From: Denitrobaculum sp965232285
GTDB lineage: Bacteria; Pseudomonadota; Alphaproteobacteria; Kiloniellales; Kiloniellaceae
Length of the DNA stretch: 64,000 nt
Assembly: GCA_965232285.1 (NCBI GenBank)
Contig: CBDDPL010000004.1
Span: forward strand, 3,472,001-3,536,000
Reading direction: 5' to 3'
Made by a program: the position numbers and the translations under genes. This document shows, piece after piece, positions 19,165-26,328 of this stretch (its first letter is position 1; each line of letters starts with the position of its first letter). Under the pieces are notes generated by a model. That model was not told the origin of the DNA and searched no databases. It was given only the letters and a program-made list of their open reading frames with translations.

Positions 19165-19646
19165 AGTTCTGATTCCTTGTATAGTTTCAATATTCATCGG
19201 ACAAAGCTAGCCCGTTCACAAAACGGGACTTCGTCCGAATTGCGCCACTCACTTCTGAATTTCAAAAGTGAAGTCGTTTTTTCTGCCTAGGCAACTCTGA
19301 TCACTAGGCGTCTTCGTGAAAACAAGAATTAATAATTATTCTTTATTCATGCCAGTGGTAATACTGTGGTCGATTTGGCGCTGAATAGGGGCGCACGTTC
19401 AGACACCCAGGCACAGAAGCTCGACCACAGAACCCCGCCCACAGAAGCTCAGGTGCGAAGGATCCCGCGCACCTTTCCTGAAAACTGACTTTTGTTAGAG
19501 TGAAGGAAAGATCGCGCCTGCCCTTTTCCTGACTCCCTCGGTGGCGAGGTTGTGGCCGAGGTCGGAATGAGCGCTCCCGCTCAGGGCGGCGAGTTTGAAA
19601 GCGCGCACAAAAGAAAACCTGACCCGGTAGACACTGTGCAGTAGCG
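19165..19646. other. Intergenic region within the accessory island
   Basis: About 480 bp without a supported gene. It holds small hairpins (CCCGTT/AACGGG near 19212-19228, and TCACTT/AAGTGA followed by a T-run near 19251-19282). A direct repeat of CACAGAAGCTC lies near 19404 and 19440. The second copy of the dispersed short repeat is also here. Confidence 0.5.
19601..19627 (+). repeat. Dispersed short repeat, copy B
   Basis: GCGCGCACAAAAGAAAACCT followed by GACCCGG. It is a degenerate version of copy A in the same orientation, just before the end of the A+T-rich membrane-protein gene. Confidence 0.35.
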
Positions 19647-20768
19647 CTAGCCGGACTTCATCTTTGCTACGACGGCTTTAGCGATATCGACAAGGTGGCT
19701 TGTTGGGAGCTTGGGCGGTTTACCTACGTCGAGTTCATCGGGCGATAGGTGCTCTATATATCTGCTATAAGTGTATACATCGACTTTATCCTGAACCAGA
19801 TGCACAGCATCTGCGCGTGCGTCGTAGTACGCGGACAATCGAATGCTGTAGCGATAGAGATTCACTAATATTGACGCAAAAAAGAGAATTACAATCAACG
19901 GACCAAATCTATTTATGGTTGTTTGCACTAGAATTGGAATACTTATTTCATCAGCTTTCGTGGTTTTTTTATTTTCTTCTGTTAGTTCGTTCAATCCGAA
20001 TTTCTCTTTAAACTCTTTTTCTGCAACCAATTTCAACCCACGCCTTAACTCCATTACTTCTTTTCGCCCCTCCGACGTACGCTTAAACCACTCATCCCTT
20101 AATGAATTATAGTTTGATTCAATACCTAATTTAAATTCATTCATCGAAGATGCCACTTTATTCATCTTGGAAAGACTATTTTTTAATGAATTATATCTCT
20201 CTATATTCTCATTCATATGCGAAATGAATCCAATGATACTTACTGTATTAAAGTATATACTTGTATTAGTTACTCCACCAAAACCACTTTCACCGTCTTC
20301 GCCCAATTTAGACCAATAAGATACAGTATTTACCTCTACAATTATATCCATTATGTTGAAATGCCCTCTATCAACCACGGAAATTCCATCATTAACTTTC
20401 TTATTTACTTCTTTTTCCATCACATGCAGCGCGTTGATAATAATAACCCTTTCTTCCTGCAGTTGTTTGCGTTTTCTACGATACTCTAACACTTGATTTT
20501 TCGTATAACTTAGCGTTGGTTTACTAGGAAATTTACCCTCTACCTCCATTATTTTCTTATTTACAGCATCACTACTGGTAAACAACGCTCTTGAACCAAC
20601 TTCACTTCGAGTTAATTCTCCTGCAAAGATAAAAATCACCACAGCGACAACCAGCAACGCACAAATTAGGGATAACACAAAATACGCCTGCCGCCGTGCC
20701 CCCCTCGCTCTCTCACGAAACTCGACAACAATACTGGAGTCCAATGCCTCGACTGTTCCATCGGCCAT
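19647..20768 (-). CDS. Orphan two-helix membrane protein with coiled coil
   Basis: A 373-residue protein that I do not recognise. It has one membrane helix near the N-terminus (FVLSLICALLVVAVVIFIFA), a long Lys/Glu/Asn-rich, probably coiled-coil middle of about 220 residues, and a second helix (RFGPLIVILFFASILVNLYR) before a C-terminal tail. Such a layout suggests a large periplasmic domain between two anchors. The codon use is strikingly A+T-rich compared with the neighbours, a sign of horizontal acquisition. The start chosen follows a GGGGGG stretch; an upstream in-frame ATG is possible but adds an unlikely sequence. Confidence 0.65.
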   Translation of the reverse strand: MADGTVEALDSSIVVEFRERARGARRQAYFVLSLICALLVVAVVIFIFAGELTRSEVGSRALFTSSDAVNKKIMEVEGKFPSKPTLSYTKNQVLEYRRKRKQLQEERVIIINALHVMEKEVNKKVNDGISVVDRGHFNIMDIIVEVNTVSYWSKLGEDGESGFGGVTNTSIYFNTVSIIGFISHMNENIERYNSLKNSLSKMNKVASSMNEFKLGIESNYNSLRDEWFKRTSEGRKEVMELRRGLKLVAEKEFKEKFGLNELTEENKKTTKADEISIPILVQTTINRFGPLIVILFFASILVNLYRYSIRLSAYYDARADAVHLVQDKVDVYTYSRYIEHLSPDELDVGKPPKLPTSHLVDIAKAVVAKMKSG

Positions 20769-20873
20769 AAATTTGCCCCCCCAACCAAATGGCAGCAGAA
20801 GCGCGCCTGAAAAGGAGCAGGATCTCACGCGTGCCTATAATCAGATGTGGCGAATGTCACAGGAATCTGAATC

Positions 20874-20901
20874 AAAAAAAGGAGGCAGTGCCCCCCTCCT
20901 T
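20874..20901 (-). terminator. Terminator of the HicBA-like pair
   Basis: On the minus strand AAGGAGGGGGGC can fold back on GCCTCCTT and is followed by seven T residues. It overlaps the stop codon of the HicA-like gene. Confidence 0.75.
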
Positions 20902-21166
20902 AGTCGTCGTACTGTATGGACGGAAATGGCGATTCAAGCCCAAGCCGTCGCTCCATCCTGCCTACAGTGCTCGGAGCCAATCTGTCGCTATTTAGCAAAC
21001 CCACCTCCAGAGTATACATCCCTGAAGGCGCTACAATCCTGAGAATAGGATCTGTCTTATTGTCCTCAATCACGGACCACCCATGATTGACTTCACAGCC
21101 CTGTTCGCGTGCCCAGTTGATGAATTCTAGCAGAGTCGGTGCTTGTCCAAATGGCGCCGGCGACAT
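20900..21166 (-). CDS. HicA-like small protein, possible toxin of a TA pair
   Basis: An 88-residue protein. The pattern LLEFINWAREQGCEV, then a His-containing turn, a short sheet (ILRIVAPSGMYTLEV) and a C-terminal RLAPSTVGRMERRLGL helix resembles the small double-stranded-RNA-binding fold of HicA. The canonical GSHxxF motif is not intact. It starts six bases after the stop of the HicB-like gene and ends in a terminator, so the two form one unit. The assignment is a remote-similarity guess supported by the arrangement. Confidence 0.4.
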   Translation of the reverse strand: MSPAPFGQAPTLLEFINWAREQGCEVNHGWSVIEDNKTDPILRIVAPSGMYTLEVGLLNSDRLAPSTVGRMERRLGLESPFPSIQYDD

Positions 21167-21172
21167 ACAGAC

Positions 21173-21484
21173 TCACGCGCACAAGGCAAAGTCGATACCG
21201 ATCTTCTCTCCACTTTCGCGCGCGATCTCTTTTGACTCAGCTGCCGCGGCGCATTGCTCCCAGACTTGAGCAAACTTTCGTGGCGCTTCAGGAATGCCGT
21301 CGAACAACTTGCCGGTAAGCTCCAGACTCGTTTCTGCTTCTAAATCAATGACTGCCGCCATGCGCTGGATAAGCGTCTCTCTGTCAGGCGCTTGCGCCCC
21401 AATGTCGTATTCAACACATTGAGCCACCCAAGTGTCCGCCTCTTCAAAGATCACGACTCTTAAGCAATTCGGTGTTGATGCCAT
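21173..21484 (-). CDS. HicB-like protein, possible antitoxin of a TA pair
   Basis: The 103-residue protein begins with CLRVVIFEEADTWVAQCVEY and continues DIGAQAPDRETLIQRMAAVI, the layout of the partial RNase H fold of HicB antitoxins. A longer helical C-terminus follows; no obvious helix-turn-helix is visible. An upstream TTG start is possible, but this ATG has GGGAG about ten bases upstream. It is first in a two-gene unit. Two palindromes upstream fit autoregulation, usual for TA modules. Function is inferred only. Confidence 0.45.
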   Translation of the reverse strand: MASTPNCLRVVIFEEADTWVAQCVEYDIGAQAPDRETLIQRMAAVIDLEAETSLELTGKLFDGIPEAPRKFAQVWEQCAAAAESKEIARESGEKIGIDFALCA

Positions 21485-21505
21485 GCCGTTGGTTCTCCCG
21501 GTGCC

Positions 21506-21548
21506 ACCACTTACGGTGGTCAATGCAATTAGTTAACACCTTGTTAAC
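21506..21548 (-). promoter_or_regulatory. Palindromic operator candidates upstream of the HicB-like gene
   Basis: Two inverted repeats lie directly before the gene: ACCAC-N5-GTGGT at 21506-21520 and a perfect GTTAACA-CCT-TGTTAAC at 21532-21548. The second has 7-bp arms with a 3-bp spacer. Position and symmetry suit binding by a dimeric repressor. Confidence 0.5.
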
Positions 21549-21744
21549 GAGTATTAAATGTGCACTAAGCGCGTAAAATGTCAACTCCGGTCGGATTTCC
21601 TTGCCTTATTAGACAGTTACAGAGGCAAACAATTCCTTAATGGTCTAGACCGATTTTCAGCCCTTTTCGGTGACCTGAATCACACTCTCGCACACTTTCT
21701 GGTCGAACTTTCATTTCTGGGTACAATGTCGGTGGAATCACTAA

Positions 21745-21763
21745 GGGGAGGCAATGCCTCCCC
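21745..21763. repeat. Perfect hairpin in intergenic DNA
   Basis: GGGGAGGCAATGCCTCCCC reads as a compact inverted repeat with almost no loop, in the gap between the HicB-like gene and the next gene. The T-run after it is poor (TGTTGTGTTT). A TACAAT box lies about 17 bases upstream on the plus strand. It might end a very short transcript or serve both strands. Confidence 0.4.
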
Positions 21764-21795
21764 TGTTGTGTTTACGGCCGCAGCCAAGCGCGCCT

Positions 21796-22212
21796 TCAAA
21801 GAAGATTGAAGTGCTGAACCACTTTCAGAAGGAGGCCACCAGCGCCAATCCCAGATGCTAAGACCAGCCCTATGATCCACTTCTGCCGAGCTTCCTTTTT
21901 CTCTATTTCATCAAGAACGGTTTGGGCGAGTACCTTCACTTCTTCAGGTGGAAGTTCCGGTATGGGATGCGCAACTTGCTTACTGCATTTATCCAATTCG
22001 AAATTAAGTGTTGGCAAATACTCGTGAATCTTGTCCCGGGTGAGTGGGTCCTGCTCCACCATAATTTTTAATCTGTACCGTGGTAGGCTCCTGAGGAGCT
22101 CCAGATAGATCCCTTCGGAGATAATGCGCGCCAAGGCACCCTTAGTCACATCATACACCTCAGCCGTTTTATCTTCCTTTTCGAATTCAAATTCCTCTTT
22201 TTGAGCTTTCAT
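21796..22212 (-). CDS. Hypothetical tail-anchored membrane protein
   Basis: A 138-residue protein not recognised. The first 110 residues are charged and helical, rich in Glu and Lys. A single C-terminal membrane helix (WIIGLVLASGIGAGGLLLKV) ends 7 residues before the terminus, so the bulk should face the cytoplasm. The start used has GGAGGGG about ten bases upstream. It lies inside the A+T-richer island. Confidence 0.6.
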   Translation of the reverse strand: MKAQKEEFEFEKEDKTAEVYDVTKGALARIISEGIYLELLRSLPRYRLKIMVEQDPLTRDKIHEYLPTLNFELDKCSKQVAHPIPELPPEEVKVLAQTVLDEIEKKEARQKWIIGLVLASGIGAGGLLLKVVQHFNLL

Positions 22213-22260
22213 AATCGAATATCCCCTCCACAAGAATACCGGTTATTATAACTTAGATTT

Positions 22261-22738
22261 TCAACCTAATACAGTTTTTCGCTCGTATTCGAATGAAGTT
22301 CTTGCTTGATGGAACCTAAAAGCTATCGTCCCAACAAAAAACCACCCCAGTGGGCGGTTTCTTGCTTCACGGGTCTGCTGTTCTGCAGATCGTGAGCTGT
22401 TAAAAACGGGTTTGTCGATCCACTCCCGAAACCAGTCTCGGATCTCTGGCGGCGCGCCGTTCCAAGCTGCTATCAACTTCGACTTAGCTTTGTTTGCTGC
22501 CTCATAGTCGTTCAGTGGCTCAGAGGGTGACGATACGGGTTTAGGCTCCGCAAGCAATTTACTAATCCGGCGCTTACTCAGCCCCCGAAGTGACTGCGGT
22601 CATGTATGGACGGCCCGATATTGGCAATTGCTTTTAGGTTTGCGCTGACATGATCGCGAGCGGTTATGTGTCCGGCCTTTTCGCGCGGCTTGATTTGACC
22701 GCTGGTGATTGGGGCCAGGTCTTTGTTTGTGCGTACAG
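22261..22738 (-). pseudogene. Frameshifted remnant of a hydrophilic, probably DNA-associated protein
   Basis: The 3' part (22261-22557) is open for 98 codons but has no start codon with a ribosome-binding site. Its frame runs upstream without one (GLSKRRISKLLAEPKPV). Immediately upstream another frame reads KDLAPITSGQIKPREKAGHI and onward to IHDRSHFGG. The two join smoothly if one G is added to the run of five G at 22582-22586. A terminator-like hairpin lies inside the 3' end, so the true end may be earlier. I interpret it as a decayed gene; a sequencing error in the G-run would restore it. Confidence 0.4.
22336..22360 (-). terminator. Terminator-like hairpin inside the remnant
   Basis: On the minus strand AAACCGCCC pairs with GGGTGGTTT with one mismatch, followed by more T residues, the form of a rho-independent terminator. 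It lies within the open frame of the remnant, arguing that the apparent C-terminus is read-through. Confidence 0.55.
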
Positions 22739-22740
22739 TC
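22711..22740 (-). repeat. Dispersed short repeat, copy C (right edge of island)
   Basis: Read on the minus strand: GTACGCACAAACAAAGACCT followed by GGCCCC. It is inverted relative to copy A and ends three bases from the stop codon of the next chemoreceptor gene. Copies A and C thus bracket the accessory island as inverted repeats. Confidence 0.45.
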
Positions 22741-22743
22741 TAC

Positions 22744-23970
22744 TCAAGCCGCCCGAATCTCCGAAACAGATTCCCGCAACGTCGCCCCCAACTGATCCAT
22801 CACGCGCGCCACCTCGGCGACCTGGGCGAGCGTCTCCTGCCCGGCTTCCCCGCCGCCGGCCGGTGCGGTGGATTCCAAACTCGCCGTCACCCGCCTTGTC
22901 CCTTGGGCCACCAACCCCACGGTGCCCGCCACCTGCTCGGTCGTGGCGTTCTGTTCCTCGATGGCGGCGGAGATTGCGGAGCTGGACTCGTTCATGCGGT
23001 CGATGACGGCGCGGATGGAATCGATGCTCTCGACGGTCTGGGTGGTGACGGACTGGATCTCGCCGACCTGGTTGGAGATGTCTTCGGTCGCCTTGGCGGT
23101 CTGGGTCGCCAGGTTCTTGACCTCGTTGGCGACCACCGCGAAGCCCTTGCCCGCCTCGCCGGCGCGCGCGGCCTCGATGGTGGCGTTGAGGGCCAGCAGG
23201 TTGGTCTGTTCGGCGATGCCCTTGATCAGGGAGACGATCTCGCCGATGGACTGCGCGCCGCTGTCCAGGGTCTGGACCAGTTCGCCGGCCTCCTCCGAGC
23301 GGGTCACGGCCTCGACCGCGACGCCGGCGGAGGTCGCCACCTGGCTGGAGATCTCGCGGATCGCCGTGGTCAGTTCCTCCATGGAGGCGGCAATGGTGTC
23401 GGCCGAGGTGGAGGCCTCCTGCGCCGCCGCGAAGGCCTCGCCGTTGTTGCCGCCGCCCGCGCCCGCGGTCATCTGGTGGATGCTCGAGTGCAGGTACTCG
23501 GCGGTGCCCATGACCTCCGCGACCATGCCTTGGGCTTCGCCCTCCAGGCGGGAGGCAATCTGCTCGAGGTTCTGGCGCCGGGCGTCGTCGCCCAGTTCCA
23601 TCTGAGGCATCTGGGCGGGGAGCTCCGTCGGCTGTTCCGCTTCAGGCGCTTCGTTGCCGGCTGACGCGGCCTCTTCGGCGGTCGTCTCGTCATCCGCCTG
23701 CGCATCCCCCACGCCCTGGCTGGCCTGGAAGCGCCGCCGGCCGAAGGCCCAGACCGCGAGCGCCGCCAGCTTGGCGACCAGGATGCGCAGCACCTCGATC
23801 TCCCACTGCGGGCCCTGCTCCAGCAGGCCGCCGTTGGCCAGGATCACATGAAAGACCGCGACCGCGAGCAGAGCGCCCGCCACCGCGCCGGCGAGCAGCA
23901 GGGGCGAGACGGCAGAGATGTGTTTCGGAGTGACGTGATTCGGGATGCCGGGTTCTTGCGCAAGGGACAT
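22744..23970 (-). CDS. Methyl-accepting chemotaxis protein, minimal sensor
   Basis: A 408-residue protein with two closely spaced hydrophobic segments (VSPLLLAGAVAGALLAVAVF and a weaker one near residues 62-78), almost no periplasmic domain and no clear HAMP. Then comes an Ala/Glu-rich linker and a signalling domain with IAEQTNLLALNATIEAARAG around residue 255. The lack of a sensor domain suggests it detects a membrane or intracellular signal, or acts as an adaptor. The first ATG is taken; GTCAC-type spacing gives no better choice. It borders the accessory island. Confidence 0.87.
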   Translation of the reverse strand: MSLAQEPGIPNHVTPKHISAVSPLLLAGAVAGALLAVAVFHVILANGGLLEQGPQWEIEVLRILVAKLAALAVWAFGRRRFQASQGVGDAQADDETTAEEAASAGNEAPEAEQPTELPAQMPQMELGDDARRQNLEQIASRLEGEAQGMVAEVMGTAEYLHSSIHQMTAGAGGGNNGEAFAAAQEASTSADTIAASMEELTTAIREISSQVATSAGVAVEAVTRSEEAGELVQTLDSGAQSIGEIVSLIKGIAEQTNLLALNATIEAARAGEAGKGFAVVANEVKNLATQTAKATEDISNQVGEIQSVTTQTVESIDSIRAVIDRMNESSSAISAAIEEQNATTEQVAGTVGLVAQGTRRVTASLESTAPAGGGEAGQETLAQVAEVARVMDQLGATLRESVSEIRAA

Positions 23971-24308
23971 CTGACTGTGACCTTCCTGACACTTGGCCTG
24001 ACTCTTGGTCTGGCTGGCGGCCTCAAAAGAGGCCTGAGGAACGGCGGCCCGGGTTTCAGGCTCCTCGCCTGAAAAGCGCGGCCGCGCCTACCGATAAGGG
24101 TATCGATGCCCGAGGCATAAACACCTGTTGTTTCATCCCAAGAATTTTAGATAAATCGCTGTAAAATTAAGGTTAAGGCTCCTTAAGCAAAAAGCCGTTT
24201 CATCCGAAATCAACAGGTCTGCTCTGGCCTGGCGCCTTTTGCTTGGCCTGCCCATCTCCGCCCGGCAATATGGCCGCAGCCTTCAAAGACAGCGGAAACC
24301 GCCTCCCC
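23971..24308. other. Divergent promoter region
   Basis: About 340 bp between the chemoreceptor and the enoyl-CoA hydratase-like gene. An A+T-richer core near 24120-24190 is the likely promoter zone for one or both genes. A G+C-rich inverted segment (GAGGCCTGAGGAAC / GGCTCCTCGCCTG) lies near 24029-24070. No gene seen. Confidence 0.45.
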
Positions 24309-25076
24309 ATGACCGAGACCATCCTGACCCAGAGCGAAGACCGGATCCTGAAGATCACCATCAACCGCCCGGACAAGAAGAACGCCCTGACCCTGGAGAT
24401 GTACGAGCGCATGACTGCCGCCGTGGCGGCCGCCCAGGAGGATGCCGAGGTCCGCGCCGTGGTCATCACCGGAAGCGGCGATGCCTTTTCCAGCGGCAAC
24501 GACCTGGCCGACTTCCTGGCCCACCCGCCGACCCCGGGCGACAGCCCCGCCGCGCGCTTCCTGCATACCATCGCCGGGGCGCAGAAGCCTCTGCTGGCGG
24601 CGGTCAATGGTTTAGCAATCGGCATCGGCACCACCCTGCTGCTGCACTGCGACCTGGCCTATGCCGCCGCCTCGGCCAAGTTCCAGTTGCCCTTCGTCAA
24701 CCTGGCCCTGGTGCCCGAGGCCGGTTCCAGCCTGCTGCTGCCGCAACTGGCCGGCCATCGCAAGGCGGCGGAGCTGCTGATGCTGGGGGAGATGTTCGAT
24801 CCGGAAACCGCGCGCGAGGTGGGGCTGGTCAACAAGGTCTGCGCCGACGCCGAGCTGGAGGGCACGGTGATGGAGGCCGCCCGCCGCCTGGCCGCCAAGC
24901 CGCCGGAGGCCCTGCGCCTGACCAAGGCCCTGATGAAAGACCGCTCGGGCAGCGCCGACGCGCGCATCGATGCGGAGCTGGTGCACTTCGCCCAGCGGCT
25001 GGAATCGCCGGAGGCCCATGAGGCCATGCAGGCCTTCATGGAGAAGCGCCTGCCCGACTTCTCCAAGTTCTCCTGA
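24309..25076 (+). CDS. Enoyl-CoA hydratase/isomerase family protein
   Basis: A 255-residue crotonase-fold enzyme. The oxyanion-hole segment is SGSGDAFSSGNDLADF (about 57-72). The second is LAIGIGTTLLLHCDLAYAAA, and LVPEAGSSLLLPQLAG provides a glutamate in the position used by enoyl-CoA isomerases and many hydratases. It acts on acyl-CoA esters in the cytoplasm; the exact reaction cannot be decided from sequence. It ends 19 bp before the cyclase gene with an intervening ribosome-binding site, so they may be co-transcribed, though the functions look unrelated. Another ATG 42 bases upstream is possible. Confidence 0.88.
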   Translation: MTETILTQSEDRILKITINRPDKKNALTLEMYERMTAAVAAAQEDAEVRAVVITGSGDAFSSGNDLADFLAHPPTPGDSPAARFLHTIAGAQKPLLAAVNGLAIGIGTTLLLHCDLAYAAASAKFQLPFVNLALVPEAGSSLLLPQLAGHRKAAELLMLGEMFDPETAREVGLVNKVCADAELEGTVMEAARRLAAKPPEALRLTKALMKDRSGSADARIDAELVHFAQRLESPEAHEAMQAFMEKRLPDFSKFS

Positions 25077-25095
25077 ACCGACCCGAAGGAGCCCC

Positions 25096-26313
25096 ATGGC
25101 CGCGCCCAGCTTCGAAGACGCGCTCTCCGGCCGCCTGGAGGGCTGGCCCCTCGCGCCGGTCCTGATCTGGCTGCTGACCGAGGCGCGACAGCATGCCGAG
25201 CCGGCGCCGCTGATCGACGCCCTCGCCGCCCAACTGGAGGCGGTCGGCGCGCCGGCCTGGCGCCTGCGTATCGGCATGCGCACGATACATCCCCAGACCA
25301 TCGGCATCGCGGTGGTCTGGCAGCGCGGCCGCGGTCCCGCCGAGGAGAGCAGCGTGGGCTACGCCGTGCTGGAGACCGATGCCTATCGCGGCAGCCCGAT
25401 CGAGCTCTTCAACCAGACCTGCAAGACCGTCCGCTATCGGCTTGATCAACTTGATCCCAAGACCGATCACCGCGTGCTGTTCGAGCTGGCCGAGCAGGGC
25501 GCAACCGACTATGTGCTGCAGCCCATGTCCTTCAGCGACAGCCGCCTGCACTTCCTGGCCGTGGCCACCGACCGCGCCGGGGGCTTCACCGATCTGGACA
25601 TCGCCAAGTACGGCCTGCTGGCCGAGGCCCTGGCCCAGCACTTCGAGATCATCTCAAAGCGGCGCCTGTCGCAGACCCTGATGGACACCTACCTGGGGCA
25701 CCGCACCGGGCAAAAGGTGCTGGACGGCCTGATCAAGCGCGGCGACGGCGAGACCATCGAGGCCGCGCTCTGGTACAGCGACCTGCGCAACTTCACCGCC
25801 CTGACCGATAGTCTGGGGCCGACGCGGCTCTTCGACATGCTCAACGCCTACTTCGAGTTCGTCTCTTCGGCGGTGACCGCGCGCGGCGGCGAGATCCTGA
25901 GCTTCATCGGTGACGCGATGCTGATCGTCTTTCCCTGTGGTTCCGGAAGCGAGCGGGAAGCCTGTCAGGCCGCGCTCGATGCCGCCATCGACGCCTTCGA
26001 CAGCCTGGCCACCGTGAACTTCTCGCGCCGCCGCAGCGGGCAGCCGGAAATCCGCTTCGGCCTGGGGCTGGATTTCGGCAAGGTCATCTACGGCAATGTC
26101 GGCGCGCCCGACCGCCTCGCCTTCACGGTCATGGGTCCGACGGTCAACCGGACCGCCCGGCTGGAGTCCCTGACCAAGACGGCCGGCCGCCCTCTTCTGA
26201 TGTCCGACCGCTTCGCCGGCAACATCGCCGAAGCTGTGACTTCTGTAGGGCATTTCGAAATGAAAGGCATCGCCGAAGCCCAGGAGGTCTTCGCCCTGGA
26301 ACGCGACCTTTAG
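25096..26313 (+). CDS. Class III adenylate/guanylate cyclase
   Basis: A 405-residue soluble cyclase. Residues 1-190 form an unassigned N-terminal sensory region (no clear GAF motif), and 220-400 the class III catalytic domain. Metal-binding aspartates are in WYSDLRNFTALTDSLG (Asp229) and FIGDAMLIVF (Asp273). VNRTARLESLTKTAGRPLL supplies the transition-state Asn/Arg. All core catalytic residues seem present, so it should make cAMP (or cGMP). The start with GAAGGAG upstream is chosen over a longer frame that overlaps the previous gene. What it senses is unknown. Confidence 0.9.
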   Translation: MAAPSFEDALSGRLEGWPLAPVLIWLLTEARQHAEPAPLIDALAAQLEAVGAPAWRLRIGMRTIHPQTIGIAVVWQRGRGPAEESSVGYAVLETDAYRGSPIELFNQTCKTVRYRLDQLDPKTDHRVLFELAEQGATDYVLQPMSFSDSRLHFLAVATDRAGGFTDLDIAKYGLLAEALAQHFEIISKRRLSQTLMDTYLGHRTGQKVLDGLIKRGDGETIEAALWYSDLRNFTALTDSLGPTRLFDMLNAYFEFVSSAVTARGGEILSFIGDAMLIVFPCGSGSEREACQAALDAAIDAFDSLATVNFSRRRSGQPEIRFGLGLDFGKVIYGNVGAPDRLAFTVMGPTVNRTARLESLTKTAGRPLLMSDRFAGNIAEAVTSVGHFEMKGIAEAQEVFALERDL

Positions 26314-26328
26314 AACTTCGCCCCAGCC

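Noticed and set aside
21558..21809. 83-codon plus-strand frame in the island
   Set aside because: No ribosome-binding site, contains a hairpin, and resembles nothing.
19647..22740. Prophage or integrative element
   Set aside because: No integrase, phage structural or conjugation gene is present; only composition and short repeats suggest transfer.
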